Positions 18,153 to 27,816 of a DNA stretch of 64,000 bases are shown in pieces (position 1 is the stretch's first letter; each line of letters opens with the position of its first letter). The stretch is from Hondaea fermentalgiana. Its lineage: Eukaryota; Sar; Bigyra; Thraustochytrida; Thraustochytriidae. Position numbers and translations under genes: made by a program. The DNA lies in assembly GCA_014084085.1 (NCBI GenBank), contig NPFB01000186.1, positions 38,352-102,351 of the forward strand, given 5' to 3'. Below the pieces are notes generated by a model. It ran no database searches. It was given only the letters and a program-made list of their open reading frames with translations, and was not told where the DNA came from.

Positions 18153-20594
18153 ATGGACCTCTTTGCGGGCTTGGCCAACCGCGCCGAAAGCCTCTTGGAG
18201 AAGATCGACGGCCAAGCGGCGCGAACTGCAGACTATTCGGACAGCGACGAGGAAGGCGACGAGCTCTACTACGACGATGAAGAAGACTACGATGATGAAG
18301 ACGATGATGAAAACGCAAAAGACGAGGTATCCGCGACGCGGCACGACGGCGCAGATCGTGAAGGGCTTTACAAAGACCATGAACGCCTCAACGATGGCGC
18401 GCAGATGGAGCACTCCTCCTCCGCGGCCTGGAAATGGGAAGCGCAAAGGGTCGCAGATCGACTTCAAAGCGCCAAACGCTACGTCGCTCGTTCCGTGACA
18501 CCTGTATCATTTGCAAGTCTCACAGAAACTGGGCGACCGTCGAGGGGAACTTCTTCGATTGGCAGCAGCGAGGAAGGGGAAGGGGCAGCCAGAGAAGCGG
18601 AGGAAGAACTCAGCGATGATGATGACGACGACTACGTCGATGATGATCACAATGACGACAACGACGACGACGTTGGCCTAGGAAATGTGAGAGAAAACGA
18701 TGGTGCTACAATGAAAGTGGGCAATGTGGCAAGCGAAGCTGACAATGACATAAGCGCGACTTCACACAACGCTTTGCCAACGGAAGGATATAACAAAGGG
18801 ATTAATAGCGGAGACGATGCAGATCTGCCTCGAGGCACACCTAAGGGAGCGGATGACGATGTGTTCTCAAATGATGAAGGAAGAAATCATGACAGCGAGA
18901 AAGCACACAATGGAACGAATCGTGAGCGTGGACATTCTTTGACAGCAATTGTCTCCCAGGGCTCCTCATCAATGACGAATTCTGCGTCATCAGCATCACT
19001 ACAGTTGCCCCCAAAGCCTTCGCAAGAGTCCCGCACAAAAAAGAGCTCCGATGCTGGAGAATCAGAGTCAGCACGTCGCCGCCCAGAAGCGAGCGGCGCA
19101 AAGAAACCCCATAAAACTAAAGCAAAAATGCAAACCGAAAAGAAGAAAAAGAAACACGAGCGCACGTCGTCGACGTCGTCAACGCCCTCGACGTCGAAGA
19201 GAGCGCAGGTGCAGGCTTCCCAAAGTCGTCACATTGAAGCCCTCGAAGCGGAGCTGCGTACTCTCGATAAACAGATGGTGAGCATGCAAGCCGACCTGGA
19301 CGCCGCGCACGAAGCCCTCGAGAAGTCACGCAAAGGGGCGCGTGCTCAAGAGAGCAAGCTGCGCAAGGAGCGCGATGAGTTACTGGCAGAAGCCAAACGC
19401 AAGCAAAAAGAGCTCCAGGCAACAATCAAAGCCCGCGATCGCACCATAAGTGATCACGAACATGAGCTTGGCGAGTTACGCGGCGCCCTTGACGAATTTG
19501 ATGCTGACTACGAGGAACTGCAACAGAAATATGACGCCCGCGAAAAGGAGTTCAAGGACAAGCAGCGAGAGATGCAGCAGAACTCGCAGGCTTCGCAAGT
19601 TGTGGAGCTCGAACAAGAACTGGCCGCGGCCCAGACCGCCGCCGAGGTTGCGCGACGCGAATTCAGCGTCCAGGTTAACGAAGCAGAGCGTCGCATCGCA
19701 GAACTCGAACATCAGAATTCGGAGCTTTCAGTGGAGCTGGCGGCGACACAGCGCAAGCTCGACGATCGCGACGAATCTGACTGGAATGCACAGGAACGTA
19801 GCGCTCTGGAGAACGATCACCAGAATGCACTCTACGAAGCGCAGGAAGCCCAGCGCCACGCAGAGGAAATGCTTGCCCAGGAGCGCCGGCGCATCGCCGC
19901 GTTGCAACAAGATGTGGATGCTGTGCACGCCGAGGCGGAGCGCGCTGCGTCGCGAAAAGCTCAGGAAGAGCAACGCTGGCAAGCCGAGTCTAGGCAGCTG
20001 CGCGACCAAGTGGATGCACTGAAGCGGGACCTGAATGCCATGCGTAAGCGGGATGATATTCAAGGGGTTGCGGCACTTGAGCAGCGACTCGCTGCGCTCT
20101 CCGAGCACCTTGTGGCGAAGCAAAAGCAAATCGAGTCATTGACAAGCGAAAAGGGCGCTCTGCGTCAACGATTGAAAAGTCTGGAACGTCAGCACGAGGA
20201 ATTGCGTTTGCAGGAGCAGGTCTCCAACGGCGCCGGGCGGCGCGGTGCCGGAACGGCGGGGTACGGGGGCGATGTGGAGCTCGGGTCTGTATCGTTGCGT
20301 TTCAGACGTCGCCAGGAAACGGCTGCTATGCGTATTGCTCGACTCGAGCCCATCGCTCAGCATCAGAATTTGGCGGAGGCTGTAGATGTGGTCGATCAGC
20401 TTGCGCTTTCGTCGGGAGCTGTGCTGCAGCGGGAGCCGTGGGTGCGGCTAATGTTTTTGGGATATTTCTTGCTTTTGCACCTCTGGGTAATTTTCATTCT
20501 CGTATTTCACACGCATGGGACGGTGCCCGTCGAGGTCGCGCGCTACAGCATACCTGACGCACGTGAGGCAGCGTTACCAACCGTTGGGCCATAA
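18153..20594 (+). CDS. GOLGA5: Golgin-84 homologue, Golgi tethering coiled-coil protein
   Basis: An 813-residue tail-anchored Golgi protein. The N-terminus MDLFAGLANRAESLLEKIDG matches the conserved first helix of golgin-84 (human: LAGKAEDLLNRVD). A long acidic and Ser-rich disordered region follows, then continuous coiled coil from about residue 350 to 700. The C-terminal signature has an LRFRRRQ element and a single TM segment at about 762-788 (MFLGYFLLLHLWVIFILVFH). Golgin-84 tethers intra-Golgi COPI vesicles. The ATG at 18153 is the natural start because the family N-terminus begins there, although the frame is open to a GTG at 17943. The stop codon falls inside one arm of an inverted repeat (20580-20595). 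Confidence 0.9.
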   Translation: MDLFAGLANRAESLLEKIDGQAARTADYSDSDEEGDELYYDDEEDYDDEDDDENAKDEVSATRHDGADREGLYKDHERLNDGAQMEHSSSAAWKWEAQRVADRLQSAKRYVARSVTPVSFASLTETGRPSRGTSSIGSSEEGEGAAREAEEELSDDDDDDYVDDDHNDDNDDDVGLGNVRENDGATMKVGNVASEADNDISATSHNALPTEGYNKGINSGDDADLPRGTPKGADDDVFSNDEGRNHDSEKAHNGTNRERGHSLTAIVSQGSSSMTNSASSASLQLPPKPSQESRTKKSSDAGESESARRRPEASGAKKPHKTKAKMQTEKKKKKHERTSSTSSTPSTSKRAQVQASQSRHIEALEAELRTLDKQMVSMQADLDAAHEALEKSRKGARAQESKLRKERDELLAEAKRKQKELQATIKARDRTISDHEHELGELRGALDEFDADYEELQQKYDAREKEFKDKQREMQQNSQASQVVELEQELAAAQTAAEVARREFSVQVNEAERRIAELEHQNSELSVELAATQRKLDDRDESDWNAQERSALENDHQNALYEAQEAQRHAEEMLAQERRRIAALQQDVDAVHAEAERAASRKAQEEQRWQAESRQLRDQVDALKRDLNAMRKRDDIQGVAALEQRLAALSEHLVAKQKQIESLTSEKGALRQRLKSLERQHEELRLQEQVSNGAGRRGAGTAGYGGDVELGSVSLRFRRRQETAAMRIARLEPIAQHQNLAEAVDVVDQLALSSGAVLQREPWVRLMFLGYFLLLHLWVIFILVFHTHGTVPVEVARYSIPDAREAALPTVGP

Positions 20595-20699
20595 GCCGTT
20601 GCGAGCCAAATTCGGGAAGCCAAAGTGAAACGAAACCAAAAACAAAATGCTTCAAAGAATGGTCTCCACGTAGACCTGCCTGCCTTATGGGCCAACGGT
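20580..20699. repeat. 16-bp inverted repeat at the golgin 3' end
   Basis: The arms 20580-20595 (ACCGTTGGGCCATAAG) and 20684-20699 (CTTATGGGCCAACGGT) are complementary except for one position. They enclose 88 bp, and the first arm spans the golgin stop codon. Transcribed, they would form a long-range stem in the 3' UTR. Confidence 0.7.
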
Positions 20700-20986
20700 C
20701 TGCCTGCCTGTCCCCCCATGAATTTTTTGATTGGCCCATGCACAAATTGCATTGCATCTTTTCTTTGTTCCCCCCCTTTTTTTCCCTTTCTCCATCGACG
20801 GTGATGCATGCAATCAATGTATAAAAAGTTCAAAAACACGATTGATTTTCTTGCTGTTTCCTGTTGTGAGATTCATGGTTGAAAATCTCAATGGTAGGCT
20901 TGGACTGAGCCTAGAGATAGCTGTTTGCGCACTACAATCTATGAGAAACCACTCGAACTTTGCTCATTATTCACAGATAGAGACGA
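20595..20986. other. Convergent intergenic region
   Basis: 392 bp between the stops of golgin-84 and CFAP298. Apart from the inverted repeat it has C-rich and T-rich runs near 20770-20795. No gene. Confidence 0.4.
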
Positions 20987-21838
20987 CTAACGGAAGCGAA
21001 TCTGGTTTGTGCCATTCAGCTGGCGGCGGAGCGCGTTGGGATCAGCCCATTGCGAATTGAGGTAGTCCTCGTCGTTTTCCTCGCTAAGGCGTTTCATCTC
21101 CTCTTGCTTGCGAAAATAGTGTGCCATCATGGCCTTGCGTTCGTCCTCCGTGACAGCGGCCTCGCGCGCAGGAGCTCCTGATCCAGGCCGCTGAAGCTTG
21201 GCGATAATCTTGGTCTTTTCGTTCTTGCCAACGCGGTCGCCAACAGTTTGGCCTCGAAGAAACTCTTTTCCGGCCCACCAGAGCTGCGCGGTGGAGGCAT
21301 CGAGCTGCTGTTCTCCATAAATGTCAGCAGTATGGTCGACGTCCTCTAGTGCCATGCGAATCGGGTCATATGCGGGAAGTCCCATCGGATACGCCATGGT
21401 TACGGCGCCACGCATGAGATCAATCTTTTCCTGCAAAAGTGCCACCGTAGTGGGTACCTTGGCGCGAACTTGAGCAGAGCTAGTGGCCTGCGCAGCATCT
21501 TCGGCAACCTTTTGCAAGACTTCTTGCAGTTGCGGAGAGGGTGCTTCGCCCGTGCGATTTCCGCTCGGGTCGGGCGCGTAGTGCTCTCCTCGCTTTGGCA
21601 GGCTCGCGCCCTCGGCTGCATTGGCTTGGTCTTGAATCTCGTCGATACCTTTTGCTGACTCTGGTTTGGCCGGCCCATGTTTGGCGAGCTCCTTGAGTGC
21701 TTCGCTCAGCCCGTTCACCTTGAGTCGCATGGTCGCGATTTTTACGAGTTCGTTCAGCAAATCGTCATTTTTTTGCGTGCACGTCGTCTCGTACAGGAAC
21801 TGGTCCTGTTCCGAGCGTTTCACCACGACGACCACCAT
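20987..21838 (-). CDS. CFAP298: Cilia- and flagella-associated protein 298
   Basis: A 283-residue protein that matches human CFAP298 (C21orf59, kurly; about 290 aa) along its whole length. It has an N-terminal MVVVVVKRSEQDQFLYET strand, LRGAVTMAYPMGLPAYDPIR in the middle, AQLWWAGKEFLRG, GKNEKTKIIAKLQRPGSGAP, and the C-terminal EENDEDYLNSQWADPNALRR. CFAP298 is a cytoplasmic factor needed for outer dynein arm assembly and cilium motility in animals and algae. Its presence says that this organism builds motile flagella at some life stage. The ATG start coincides with the family start. It is convergent with golgin-84 and divergent from the fucosyltransferase-like gene. Confidence 0.95.
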   Translation of the reverse strand: MVVVVVKRSEQDQFLYETTCTQKNDDLLNELVKIATMRLKVNGLSEALKELAKHGPAKPESAKGIDEIQDQANAAEGASLPKRGEHYAPDPSGNRTGEAPSPQLQEVLQKVAEDAAQATSSAQVRAKVPTTVALLQEKIDLMRGAVTMAYPMGLPAYDPIRMALEDVDHTADIYGEQQLDASTAQLWWAGKEFLRGQTVGDRVGKNEKTKIIAKLQRPGSGAPAREAAVTEDERKAMMAHYFRKQEEMKRLSEENDEDYLNSQWADPNALRRQLNGTNQIRFR

Positions 21839-22575
21839 CTTGCACGCCTCCCTCCTTCCCCGACCCGAAGTCTAGCTTTGCTACGCTGTCGCCGTGCCGT
21901 CGGGACGGCGTCTGCCGTGTTCGAGATCTCTCGGGCTCGCTCCCCAGCTCGCACAGGTGGCAGGATGTTTCGGGAGGTTGTTGCCGCTTCTGCGCCGCGA
22001 GATTGCGGTCCCGCGCCAGCTCCGTCGCGTGCAGGCGGTCTCGCGTCCACACGCTCGCTGCCCGGGCCCTCCCTGCGACGCTTTTCCGTTCTGCCTGCAC
22101 GAGCTCTCCTCGTCCCGCCGCCGCGTGCCGGCCGGTACTGGTTTTACTAGTACTCGTAGTAGCAGTCAACGGTCAGCCGGAGCCATACTTTCGACTTGCG
22201 CGGGCGGCGCATTTCCCACTTGTACGAGAAACGCACAAGTGGAGAATGGGCCCCGCTACGCAAGGAATGCGCTTATCTAAGCCCAGTGGCGCGCCCGAGC
22301 CCAATCCCACGCCCAAACCGAGCCAAGCCCGAGGACCGAGCTGCAGAAGCAGCTGCGGCTGCAGCTGAGCGTCGCATCGATGGAGGAATGGAGACCACGG
22401 GACTCGCCGACTTGAGTCAATTCGGCCTCCTCGTGATCGAGCTCCACAGTAAAGTTGTTGCAGAAATCAGTGCAAGTGACGAAGTCGAAGTCGAGGAAGG
22501 AAGGAGACAGAGAGAGGGGCAAAAGGATGAACAAAGCTCGAATTGTGGACGCGGCGAGCACAAGATCGGGAGAGA
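21839..22575. other. Divergent promoter region of CFAP298 and the GT gene
   Basis: 737 bp, GC-rich, with a direct GTACTCGTAGTAG-like stretch near 22150. Several frames overlap here but none has protein-like composition. It is probably promoter plus two 5' UTRs. Confidence 0.35.
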
Positions 22576-24192
22576 ATGCGCAGCAGACAGCAACCCGCGG
22601 CGCGGGCGGAAGGCTTCAAGGAGCGCGTGACGTGGGTCCACCTGCTCGTAGGCATCGTCGTGTGGGTGATCTTTGTGTTCTCATACCATGCGCGCACGGA
22701 GGAAAGCACCGGGCTGGCGCAGCCGGAGCCGCTGCGGCCGCAAGCTCCTGCCGAGGCGGGCGCGCTGCGCGCTGCGCGCGGCGCGGACGGAGGATTCGTA
22801 GCACCGACGCTTCCTTTGGACGGGCACAGTGCAGACGTCGTCGCGGAGTTTGGCGTCGCTGCCGCAAGTTCGCTCGCGGCGTTGCAGAGCAAGCTCTACT
22901 ACTGGAAGCTGGATCCGTTGTACAATAGCGGAATCGGGCGGCTTCCGACGAGTCCAGGCGACCGCTACGTTCTTTTTCTTACAGACTGCGGTGGTTTCAA
23001 CAATATCCGCATGGCTTTCGAATACTTTGTGCTTATGGCCTGGCTCACTCGACGTACACTCGTGTTGCCGCCACCCGCGGGTTGGTATTTGATCGACTTT
23101 GGGCCGATGAAACGCATGCAAATGACTACTTCAAAGCACTCTGTGACAGAGTACAAGGAGTTTTTCGACATTGAGCACCTGCAGGCCGCAGTACCGATTA
23201 TCTCGGCCGAAGAGTTTGTCCGACGCGAAGGAGACCGCCTCGCGCTCCCCGCGAATCTCGTTGATGCCGACTGGTCATCTCCGGAGAGCGAGCGTGCATG
23301 GAAATCGTGGATGAAGAGCTCGGCCTCGGACAACGAACAGCGCTATAGCCTGCCCTGGAGCCCCCTTTCGAAGCTTGTCATGTTTCCTTCGATCGCGGCT
23401 GTGCAGGCGCAGTACCCCGACGGTGTCCCGCGCGATTTTGTTCACCACCGCGAACTTGTCGAGCTCACTCCTGCAATGAATGCGGCGCCGCTCATTTCGT
23501 TTCCAAGCTGCAGGAACAACGAGGATTTCCGGTTTCTTGTGCAGGTCAACACGTTTGCCGCCTTTGCGGACGAAGCGCTGAGCCGTAGCTACAAGCGCAT
23601 GCTTCGCGATCACGTCCATTACCGGAGTATCGTCTTTGACATTGCTGCCCGGGTTATTCGGGAGCTAGGCCCCTTTCGTTTTGCGGCGCTGCACGTTCGC
23701 CGCAACGATCTTCAGTACAAGGAGGTTTTCCTGAGCGCGCAAGACACGTTGAACAATGTGCGAGCACTCCTTCGTCCGGGCGAGAAGCTTTACATTGCCA
23801 CGGACGAGACCAATGCAAACTTTTTTGAAGCCTTTGAAAAGGAGTACGAGGTGTTCCAGTGGAAAGACTTTTTCGGGCCGCGAGGAAACTATGCGTTGCG
23901 GGGGGTCGATATTCCACGCAAGCTTGAGGGGTGCATTGAACAGGTTATTTGTGCACTTGCGCGTGTTTTTGCGGGCACACTCGAGTCGACCTTTTCCTCG
24001 TACATTTTCCGCCTTCGAGGCTACTACCACGCCCCAAACACCGAGGTGTACTTTAACACGCTCAAGTACACGGGCAATGTAAAACAAGATCGTGCGCGGA
24101 CGTATTCCCGGAAACCGCTCAAGGGTCAAATTTACAAGTCCGAGCATCCTTCGATTTGGGAGGACGCCGAGCTACCTCATACCACGTGGTGA
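22576..24192 (+). CDS. O-fucosyltransferase-like type II membrane glycosyltransferase
   Basis: A 538-residue protein. A basic N-terminus is followed by one TM segment at about residues 21-37 (VHLLVGIVVWVIFVFSY) and a lumenal domain, the topology of Golgi glycosyltransferases. The domain begins with DRYVLFLTDCGGFNNIRMAF, the opening strand-helix of GDP-fucose O-fucosyltransferases, and contains LHVRRNDLQYKE (His373-Asp378), the HxRRxD-type donor-binding motif. A later KLYIATDETNANFFEAF strand-helix and a C-terminal TLESTFSSYIFRLRGYY motif match the nucleotide-sugar half of the fold. It probably transfers fucose to a protein or glycan in the secretory pathway; the acceptor is unknown. The ATG at 22576 is preferred; the frame is open a little further to a TTG. 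Confidence 0.8.
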   Translation: MRSRQQPAARAEGFKERVTWVHLLVGIVVWVIFVFSYHARTEESTGLAQPEPLRPQAPAEAGALRAARGADGGFVAPTLPLDGHSADVVAEFGVAAASSLAALQSKLYYWKLDPLYNSGIGRLPTSPGDRYVLFLTDCGGFNNIRMAFEYFVLMAWLTRRTLVLPPPAGWYLIDFGPMKRMQMTTSKHSVTEYKEFFDIEHLQAAVPIISAEEFVRREGDRLALPANLVDADWSSPESERAWKSWMKSSASDNEQRYSLPWSPLSKLVMFPSIAAVQAQYPDGVPRDFVHHRELVELTPAMNAAPLISFPSCRNNEDFRFLVQVNTFAAFADEALSRSYKRMLRDHVHYRSIVFDIAARVIRELGPFRFAALHVRRNDLQYKEVFLSAQDTLNNVRALLRPGEKLYIATDETNANFFEAFEKEYEVFQWKDFFGPRGNYALRGVDIPRKLEGCIEQVICALARVFAGTLESTFSSYIFRLRGYYHAPNTEVYFNTLKYTGNVKQDRARTYSRKPLKGQIYKSEHPSIWEDAELPHTTW

Positions 24193-24611
24193 AGTGATTG
24201 GATACATAAATGGGTGAACGAATGAATGATCGAATGTATCGAGGGACGAATTTTTGGAAAAAAGTTGCTGCGTGAATGAATGCATGGAGTCCTGACTTTC
24301 TCGCTTCCACTTGCTTTCTCTGGGTGTTTACCTTGACTGCGGGTTCTGGACAATTTTTTTCAGACTCTGAAGAAAAATTTGGACTGCGCATACCATAATT
24401 CGGCTTTTAAAACTGTGCAAATGACTCTTTGCTGTTTTAGTAACACCATTCTTCTTTTTGGTTGCGAACACACCGGAAGACTTGAAGTGAAATCAGTCAA
24501 TCAATTATTTATTCTTACCAGTGATAAAAGCGCCCTTTCCCCCATCCCTTTATATGTTTGGACTGACAGCGACGAAGGACTGGGAGAGAGAAAGAATTTG
24601 GAATTTTCTCC
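24193..24611. other. Convergent intergenic region
   Basis: 419 bp between two convergent stops, AT-richer than the surroundings, with GAATGAATG/GAACGAATG runs near 24210-24240. No gene seen. Confidence 0.4.
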
Positions 24612-25991
24612 TCAGAAAATGAAATGTACAAGTGACGTGAGCGAGCTGCCATGACCGGTGAGCTGGCTCTGGAATATGGCGTGGCCGAGCTCCGAGGAGC
24701 CAAACGGGTACTCCGGGGTGTCGTCGAGAAAGATACGAAGCGCCGAATGGTGGTCCCAATGAAGCCACATGACCTGGTCCTCGTGCAAGAGAGGCGGGAA
24801 CCAGCCATCGAGAGTCCGCAGATCGCGGGCAATGAGTTCCGTCGCGCCTGGCGGATAGGTAGCTTGAAGAATAGGGAGCAGTCCCTCCGCAAATTGCTTG
24901 GACACCGTCTCGCCGGGCACGTCACACAGCATTCGGACGCATAGACTGAGCGGCGTGTTGGAGTCGACGATGGCTCGATGCAGCTCGGTCGCCTTGTGCG
25001 CATCGGCTAACTCCTTCCATGAGGGAAGATCGACCGTTGCGTTGCCGACATAGAGGCCAGAGACTTGGGTCCATGAGTTATTTGCGCCTGGCCGCAGACT
25101 CAGGCCGAGCAAGCTGTAAAACGTTTCCGCCCCGGGAGGCACCGTCCGCAAGGGAAATTTCACACCCGTCGTCCGATCCCGCGCAGTCCCATTTGCGACC
25201 CACGGCAAGTCTCCGGAGGTCGGCGTGAAGAAGCCCAACTCGAGGAGCCGCCAGCCGGCAAGGCCGGAGACGAGCAGGATGACAAAGACGAGCAACGAGG
25301 TGCAAAAGAGATTGCTCTGGTTCTTCGACGACGATGCAGCGTGCAAAGACCCACCGCGGCCGTATCTTGACCTGCAGCAGATGCTGCCGGCGCGGTCGCG
25401 CACATGTGCGGGAGGTGGACGCCACCATCCGGCGCTGAGCCTCCTCTCCATGTTACTGTACGGCACGAGCGCATCGGAGCGATCGCTCGCGCTCCAGTCT
25501 CGTCCATAGATCTGGTCGGCCTCGTCGGCGAGTCCATCGTCCAGAAGCAGGGCCATCTGCATCTGCGCGGCCGCGGCGGCGTCGGCCTCGACAAAGGTCA
25601 CGCGGCGCGCGTTCGGGCGTCGCGCCTTCTCCGGGGAACTTATGTACACACTCGCCGGCATCCCGCCTCGCGGGGCCGCGCCCGCGGCGGAGACCACGAC
25701 GCGCACCTCGTCCGCGTCCGTCTTCGCCTGCGCGGTCGCCGCCGCCGCCGCGTCTCCCGCGCGCGCGGCCGCCCCGCGCGCCGCCTCGCGCGGGGCGCGG
25801 GGCCTCGGCGCGTCNNNNNNNNNNNNNNNNNNNNNNNNNNNNNNNNNNNNNNNNNNNNNNNNNNNNNNNNNNNNNNNNNNNNNNNNNNNNNNNNNNNNNN
25901 NNNNNNNNNNNNNNGCGCCGCCGCCGCGCGCGCCCTCCTCCGCCGCGCCCGCGGGCCGCAGCTGCTCCCGCGCGCCGCCAGGCATCGACAT
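24612..25991 (-). CDS. Membrane-anchored chalcone-isomerase-like protein, interrupted by a gap
   Basis: The readable part downstream of the gap (from about 25814 down) has an Ala-rich, disordered N-terminal segment and one TM segment (FCTSLLVFVILLVSGLAGW, near 25290). The C-terminal ~180 residues fit the chalcone-isomerase-like fold: TTGVKFPLRTVPPG, a LLGLSLRPG strand, the QVSGLYVGNATV strand, SLCVRMLCDVPGETVSKQF followed by AEGLLP, and SSELGHAIFQSQLTG near the end. In plants this fold includes the flavonoid enzyme, CHI-like proteins and fatty-acid-binding FAP proteins; in protists and fungi the function is unknown. A 100-N gap at 25815-25914 lies in the N-terminal coding region, so length, start (ATG at 25991 assumed) and frame across the gap are uncertain. 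It converges with the GT gene. Confidence 0.65.
   Translation of the reverse strand: MSMPGGAREQLRPAGAAEEGARGGGXXXXXXXXXXXXXXXXXXXXXXXXXXXXXXXXXXDAPRPRAPREAARGAAARAGDAAAAATAQAKTDADEVRVVVSAAGAAPRGGMPASVYISSPEKARRPNARRVTFVEADAAAAAQMQMALLLDDGLADEADQIYGRDWSASDRSDALVPYSNMERRLSAGWWRPPPAHVRDRAGSICCRSRYGRGGSLHAASSSKNQSNLFCTSLLVFVILLVSGLAGWRLLELGFFTPTSGDLPWVANGTARDRTTGVKFPLRTVPPGAETFYSLLGLSLRPGANNSWTQVSGLYVGNATVDLPSWKELADAHKATELHRAIVDSNTPLSLCVRMLCDVPGETVSKQFAEGLLPILQATYPPGATELIARDLRTLDGWFPPLLHEDQVMWLHWDHHSALRIFLDDTPEYPFGSSELGHAIFQSQLTGHGSSLTSLVHFIF
25815..25914. other. Assembly gap (100 N) inside a coding region
   Basis: Exactly 100 N in an Ala/Arg-rich, extremely GC-rich part of the CHI-like gene. 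True size is unknown. Confidence 0.98.
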
Positions 25992-26204
25992 CGCGCGCGC
26001 GGCTCCGGCTCTGCTCGCTGCTGCGCCCGCTCTGCTCTTCCCTTCCTTCCCTTCTTCTTTCCTTCCTTCCTTCCTTCCTTCCTTCCTTCCTTCCTTTCTT
26101 TCTTTCTTTCTTTCTGCCTTTCTTTCTTTCTGCCTTTCTTTCTTTCTTTCTTTCTTTCTGCCTTTCTTTCTGCCTTCCTTTCTGCCTTTCTTTCTTCCCT
26201 TCGT

Positions 26205-26277
<73 letters not shown>

Positions 26278-27117
26278 TTTGTATACAGGGTGAGCCTAGT
26301 AGTTAGTTATACGGTTGGTAGAGCGGGCCCCCGATTGGGCGGGGCCTCGGGGACACCCAAACGGATTGGGGCCCCGGACAGAGGGTCCGAGTCGCTGTCG
26401 GGGCTGCGCTGCGCTCGGAGGATAGATGGAGGGGGCGAGGGAGCGAGGAGTGGAGGAGGAGGAACGACCGGCGGAGGAGGACGCCCTGGCGCGGGAAAAG
26501 CGTGTGAACGATGCTACGGAAGGCAGGTAGGCAGGCAGGCGGCTCGGCGGAATGAAAAAGTGAAAAACCCTTTCTTTACGAACTTTTATTTTTTTGTCAT
26601 GGCATGCAAATTTGAATGGAGCACGTGCTGTGCACTGCGCTGCGCTGCGCTGCACAGCACGCACGGCGTTTACCAATGGGTGGATGGAGCGAGCGAACGA
26701 ACGAGGTCGGCGAAAGTGCGGAGGGACGATCCGATCAATGGCTGAGCTTGGCTGGCGGTCGATCGAACTGCATCGACACCCCCCTCACCCCCCACCACTA
26801 CTCCCCAAACTTGTACTTGGACATTTTGGGGTTGTGCAAAGAGCTGTTGCAGACTTTTGCTCACTGATGTGGCGTGCTCTGAGCGCAAATGTGTGTGGCC
26901 GGCGGCAGCGATCAAACCAATACACACACCGCAACTTGCGTAGCTACGAGGCAATTGAATGAGAGGGGCAAGGAAGGGAGGGAGAAAGGAAGGAAGGATG
27001 TATGGAGTATCTTGCTGACGTCGCGCAAGAAGTCAACCAATCAACCCAGCCAGTGAGACGAACAAAGCTTGCATACAAAATCGATTGAAACGTCGTCCGC
27101 CGACGGAAATCTTCCTC
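25992..27117. other. Intergenic region dominated by a pyrimidine array
   Basis: 1.1 kb without a supportable gene, between the start of the CHI-like gene and the unknown gene at 27118. The first quarter is the long pyrimidine array, which probably belongs to the promoter side of the CHI-like gene. The rest is GC-rich, with AGGC and CTGCG short repeats near 26520 and 26638. Confidence 0.5.
26040..26277. repeat. Polypyrimidine TTCC/TTTC microsatellite, about 235 bp
   Basis: On the plus strand TTCC units pass into TTTC units interrupted by TGCC, with almost no purines on this strand. It lies less than 100 bp upstream of the CHI-like start codon. The mirror symmetry of such tracts allows triplex (H-DNA) formation. 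Confidence 0.95.
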
Positions 27118-27816
27118 ATGGCTGCACTTGCGCGACTGGACGGAGCGCGCGCAGACGATGGCCTGCTCGAGGCCATGCGCGAGCTCGAGACAGCGTCGAG
27201 TTCTGCAGAGAGCTTCGCCATGTTCGTCCTCGAGAAAAAGTTTTGGGAGCAAGTTGGCGTAGAGCGAATGGATGGGGCAGCCTTTAACTTTCGTGACTGG
27301 TACGAGTCTACACTCCGGGAGCTCCCCTTGGAGATGCGCTGTGCCAAGCTACTCGACCTTGCAAATCTTTTGGCAACGCGACTTCATCACAGCAATAACG
27401 CCGCCGCATCAGCGCAAAACGCAAACCAACAGACAAAAGGTATCGCTATGCGCAGTCCACATCAGTCGATTCGTCCAGAAAAGCCTTCATTCAAGGAAAT
27501 CGTGCGGGTCGAACGCAAGCTCAATGGTCGTACAAGTACAATTACGGTAAGCGTGCGCGCCCAATTTCCAGGTCAAGACAAAAGTCCCCTCGAGGTCCTT
27601 TTCGAAAGGCGGCCATCTGGATTTCTTGTACATATACGCGATATTCCGCACAGACCAGCGCACTCGCTTTCTTCGGAGCTTGTAAGCATTCTCGATCGCG
27701 CGCTCGAGCAGCAAGTCGTAAATGGCCAGCGCGCGCGAAGAACCCTAGGCCTGCCAGCGAGTACGCTCAGCGAACTTCTTCAGGGCACTCTTGTCGGCAG
27801 GGACCATGCAGGATAA
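27118..27816 (+). CDS. Unrecognised protein with duplicated 3' end
   Basis: A 232-residue protein I do not recognise. The N-terminal half is helical with leucine-rich and acidic stretches (LDGARADDGLLEAMRELET). After a polar linker, the C-terminal half looks like a small beta domain (EIVRVERKLNGRTSTITVSV, PLEVLFERRPSGFLVHI) followed by a helix. There is no TM segment or signal peptide. The ATG at 27118 is the first in a frame that stays open from a TTG at 27085. Codons from about 27721 to the stop lie in the first copy of a 113-bp tandem duplication, and the second copy after the stop keeps an open frame ending in the same residues. It converges with maspardin. Confidence 0.6.
   Translation: MAALARLDGARADDGLLEAMRELETASSSAESFAMFVLEKKFWEQVGVERMDGAAFNFRDWYESTLRELPLEMRCAKLLDLANLLATRLHHSNNAAASAQNANQQTKGIAMRSPHQSIRPEKPSFKEIVRVERKLNGRTSTITVSVRAQFPGQDKSPLEVLFERRPSGFLVHIRDIPHRPAHSLSSELVSILDRALEQQVVNGQRARRTLGLPASTLSELLQGTLVGRDHAG

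Noticed and set aside
25404..26745. Plus-strand frames with long Phe-Leu-Ser runs
   Set aside because: They are translations of the TTCC/TTTC microsatellite plus the gap.
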